A program made the translations under genes and the position numbers. Shown in pieces: positions 63,244-64,000 of a stretch of DNA of 64,000 nucleotides. The notes beneath the pieces were generated by a model that worked only from the letters and a program-made list of their open reading frames with translations, was not told the DNA's origin and ran no database searches. Source of the stretch: an uncultured Lachnospiraceae bacterium (lineage in GTDB: Bacteria; Bacillota; Clostridia; Lachnospirales; Lachnospiraceae); the NCBI GenBank assembly GCA_910579615.1, contig CAJTUA010000013.1, forward strand, positions 53,161 through 117,160, written 5' to 3'. The stretch's first letter is position 1; each line of letters begins with the position of its first letter.

Positions 63244-64000
63244 TTACACGCCAAACAGTTCCTGCTGCGCCCGCAGGCACATCCCGTTCTCCCGCAGGCG
63301 TTTCAGCAACCCCTCCGAGGGCGGCTCCACTTTCTCGTAATGGCCGATGATTTTTGCCCTCCCGTCCACGACCTGGTTATCTGTGACCCGGAAGCGGAAC
63401 AGGGTGCGCATCCTCCGGTGGCTCTCCCCTGGATGGGCGGCATCCTCCTGGTATTCGCACTCCGAAATCTCCATCACCCTCCGGCTGTTGTCCTCTAGCT
63501 TCTTCGCAAACGCCACAATCGGGAACGCCTTGGTTGCAAGCCCCATCAATGTGGCATCGTCCATATCGTAAGACTGCTTACACAGTGTTACCATCCGGTA
63601 ATAGGTATCTGCGCACGAATTGGCATGGATGGTGGTAATCACAGAATGCCCGGTGTTGGCTGCATTGATGGCCTGCATACTCTCCGCCCCCTTCATTTCC
63701 GCGACTGCCACGCAGTCCGGGTTGATGGTCAGAGTGGTTTCAAGCAGCTTTACCAAGCTAATGTCCTGTTTTGGGTCATCTGAAGGACGCGTCACAAGGT
63801 GAACCACGTTGTTTAAGACGTTCCCACTCCCATCCTCCGCTGTCAGGTCAAACTCCCGGCAGCCCTGCTCCAATGTGACAATGCGCTTATGATAAGGGAC
63901 CTGCCCCAAAATCCAACTCATCAGCGTGGTCTTGCCACTTGAAGTTGCACCCGTGATGCACATGGAAACACCGTGGCAGTAGCAGGCGACAAGCAGGTCA
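63244..64000 (-). CDS. CpaF/TadA-like secretion ATPase (partial)
   Basis: The 5' part lies beyond the window edge; about 250 codons are visible. It has Walker A ITGATSSGKTT, Asp box TLEQGCREFD, Walker B region NPDCVAVAEMKGAES and the His box HSVITTIHANS, all in the order of VirB11/CpaF ATPases. It should drive pilin extrusion through the TadB/TadC-like platform. First visible gene of the minus-strand transfer operon; more genes of the module are expected upstream (to the right). Confidence 0.9.
   Translation of the reverse strand, partial: DLLVACYCHGVSMCITGATSSGKTTLMSWILGQVPYHKRIVTLEQGCREFDLTAEDGSGNVLNNVVHLVTRPSDDPKQDISLVKLLETTLTINPDCVAVAEMKGAESMQAINAANTGHSVITTIHANSCADTYYRMVTLCKQSYDMDDATLMGLATKAFPIVAFAKKLEDNSRRVMEISECEYQEDAAHPGESHRRMRTLFRFRVTDNQVVDGRAKIIGHYEKVEPPSEGLLKRLRENGMCLRAQQELFGV

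Larger units (their letters stand above)
17480..64000. mobile_element. Integrative conjugative element (left part; right end outside window)
   Basis: Three large serine recombinases mark the left end, and transfer-type ATPases and pilus-like genes fill the right part. Between them is AT-rich cargo. The left boundary must fall between the dead ABC exporter (ending at 17306) and the first recombinase (17498); the exact attachment site is not identifiable from one end. A nine-base direct repeat ATGTCAAGC occurs in this gap near 17401 and 17480. The right end and any relaxase or coupling protein are not in the window. Confidence 0.7.

Noticed and set aside
17480..64000. tRNA or rRNA gene as the ICE insertion target
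   Set aside because: No tRNA-like cloverleaf or rRNA sequence was recognised near the left end; large serine recombinases often use protein-coding targets.

Overview
The window looks like a chromosome segment of a gut-type Clostridia bacterium, most likely Lachnospiraceae. The reasons are Gram-positive lipoprotein signals, strong AGGAGG-type ribosome binding sites, an LplABC-type sugar importer beside a LacI regulator, and a large mobile element whose core genes (three large serine recombinases, DUF6870-like, DUF6809-like and DUF6550-like proteins, Tad-like secretion genes) are typical of integrative conjugative elements (ICEs) of that family. The species cannot be told from the sequence.

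Region 1 (1-8.6 kb) is a carbohydrate locus, probably for fructans. On the minus strand it encodes two ABC permeases, a solute-binding lipoprotein, a carbohydrate-binding lipoprotein and a GH32-like surface lipoprotein cut by the window edge. It diverges from a plus-strand LacI-family regulator across a promoter region with clear palindromes. A 106-bp element with strong dyad symmetry is duplicated in tandem inside the operon. Region 2 (8.7-17.3 kb) holds a small unknown protein, an iron-siderophore-type ABC uptake set (ATPase, permease, binding lipoprotein) interleaved with a surface esterase that looks frameshifted near its end, a promoter-bearing remnant of an AraC regulator, a large CoA-disulfide-reductase/rhodanese/sulfite-reductase-like fusion, and a dead ABC exporter.

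Region 3 (from about 17.4 kb to beyond 64 kb) is the ICE. Its recombinase end has three tandem large serine recombinases, followed by a DUF6870-like protein, a DinG/XPD-like helicase and a sigma-like protein. The middle (27.5-48.5 kb) is AT-rich cargo: an IS3 remnant; a tightly packed four-gene operon (nucleobase permease, thymidylate-kinase-like kinase, double nucleoside-deoxyribosyltransferase, uracil-DNA-glycosylase-like protein) flanked by diverged copies of a dyad repeat; a decayed IS66 element with recognisable ends; a complete type I restriction-modification system; a NACHT NTPase with pentapeptide repeats; and a Schlafen AlbA_2 protein with a 45-aa membrane partner. Much of this is a defence island carried on an ICE. 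The four-gene nucleotide operon is the best candidate for an undescribed system.

The right part (48.6-64 kb) is the transfer module: a winged-helix protein, two paralogous XRE regulators with a shared operator design, a TadZ-like ATPase, a complete type I toxin-antitoxin locus (32-aa membrane toxin, both promoters and a shared bidirectional terminator), a C39-like peptidase, a VirB4-like ATPase with a separate membrane partner, a large secreted Trp-rich protein, a DUF6550-like protein, two TadE-like pseudopilins, TadC- and TadB-like platform proteins, a conserved unknown protein and a CpaF-like ATPase cut by the edge. A VirB4 ATPase inside a Tad-pilus gene set suggests a hybrid conjugation machine. 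No relaxase or coupling protein is visible, so they should lie to the right of the window.
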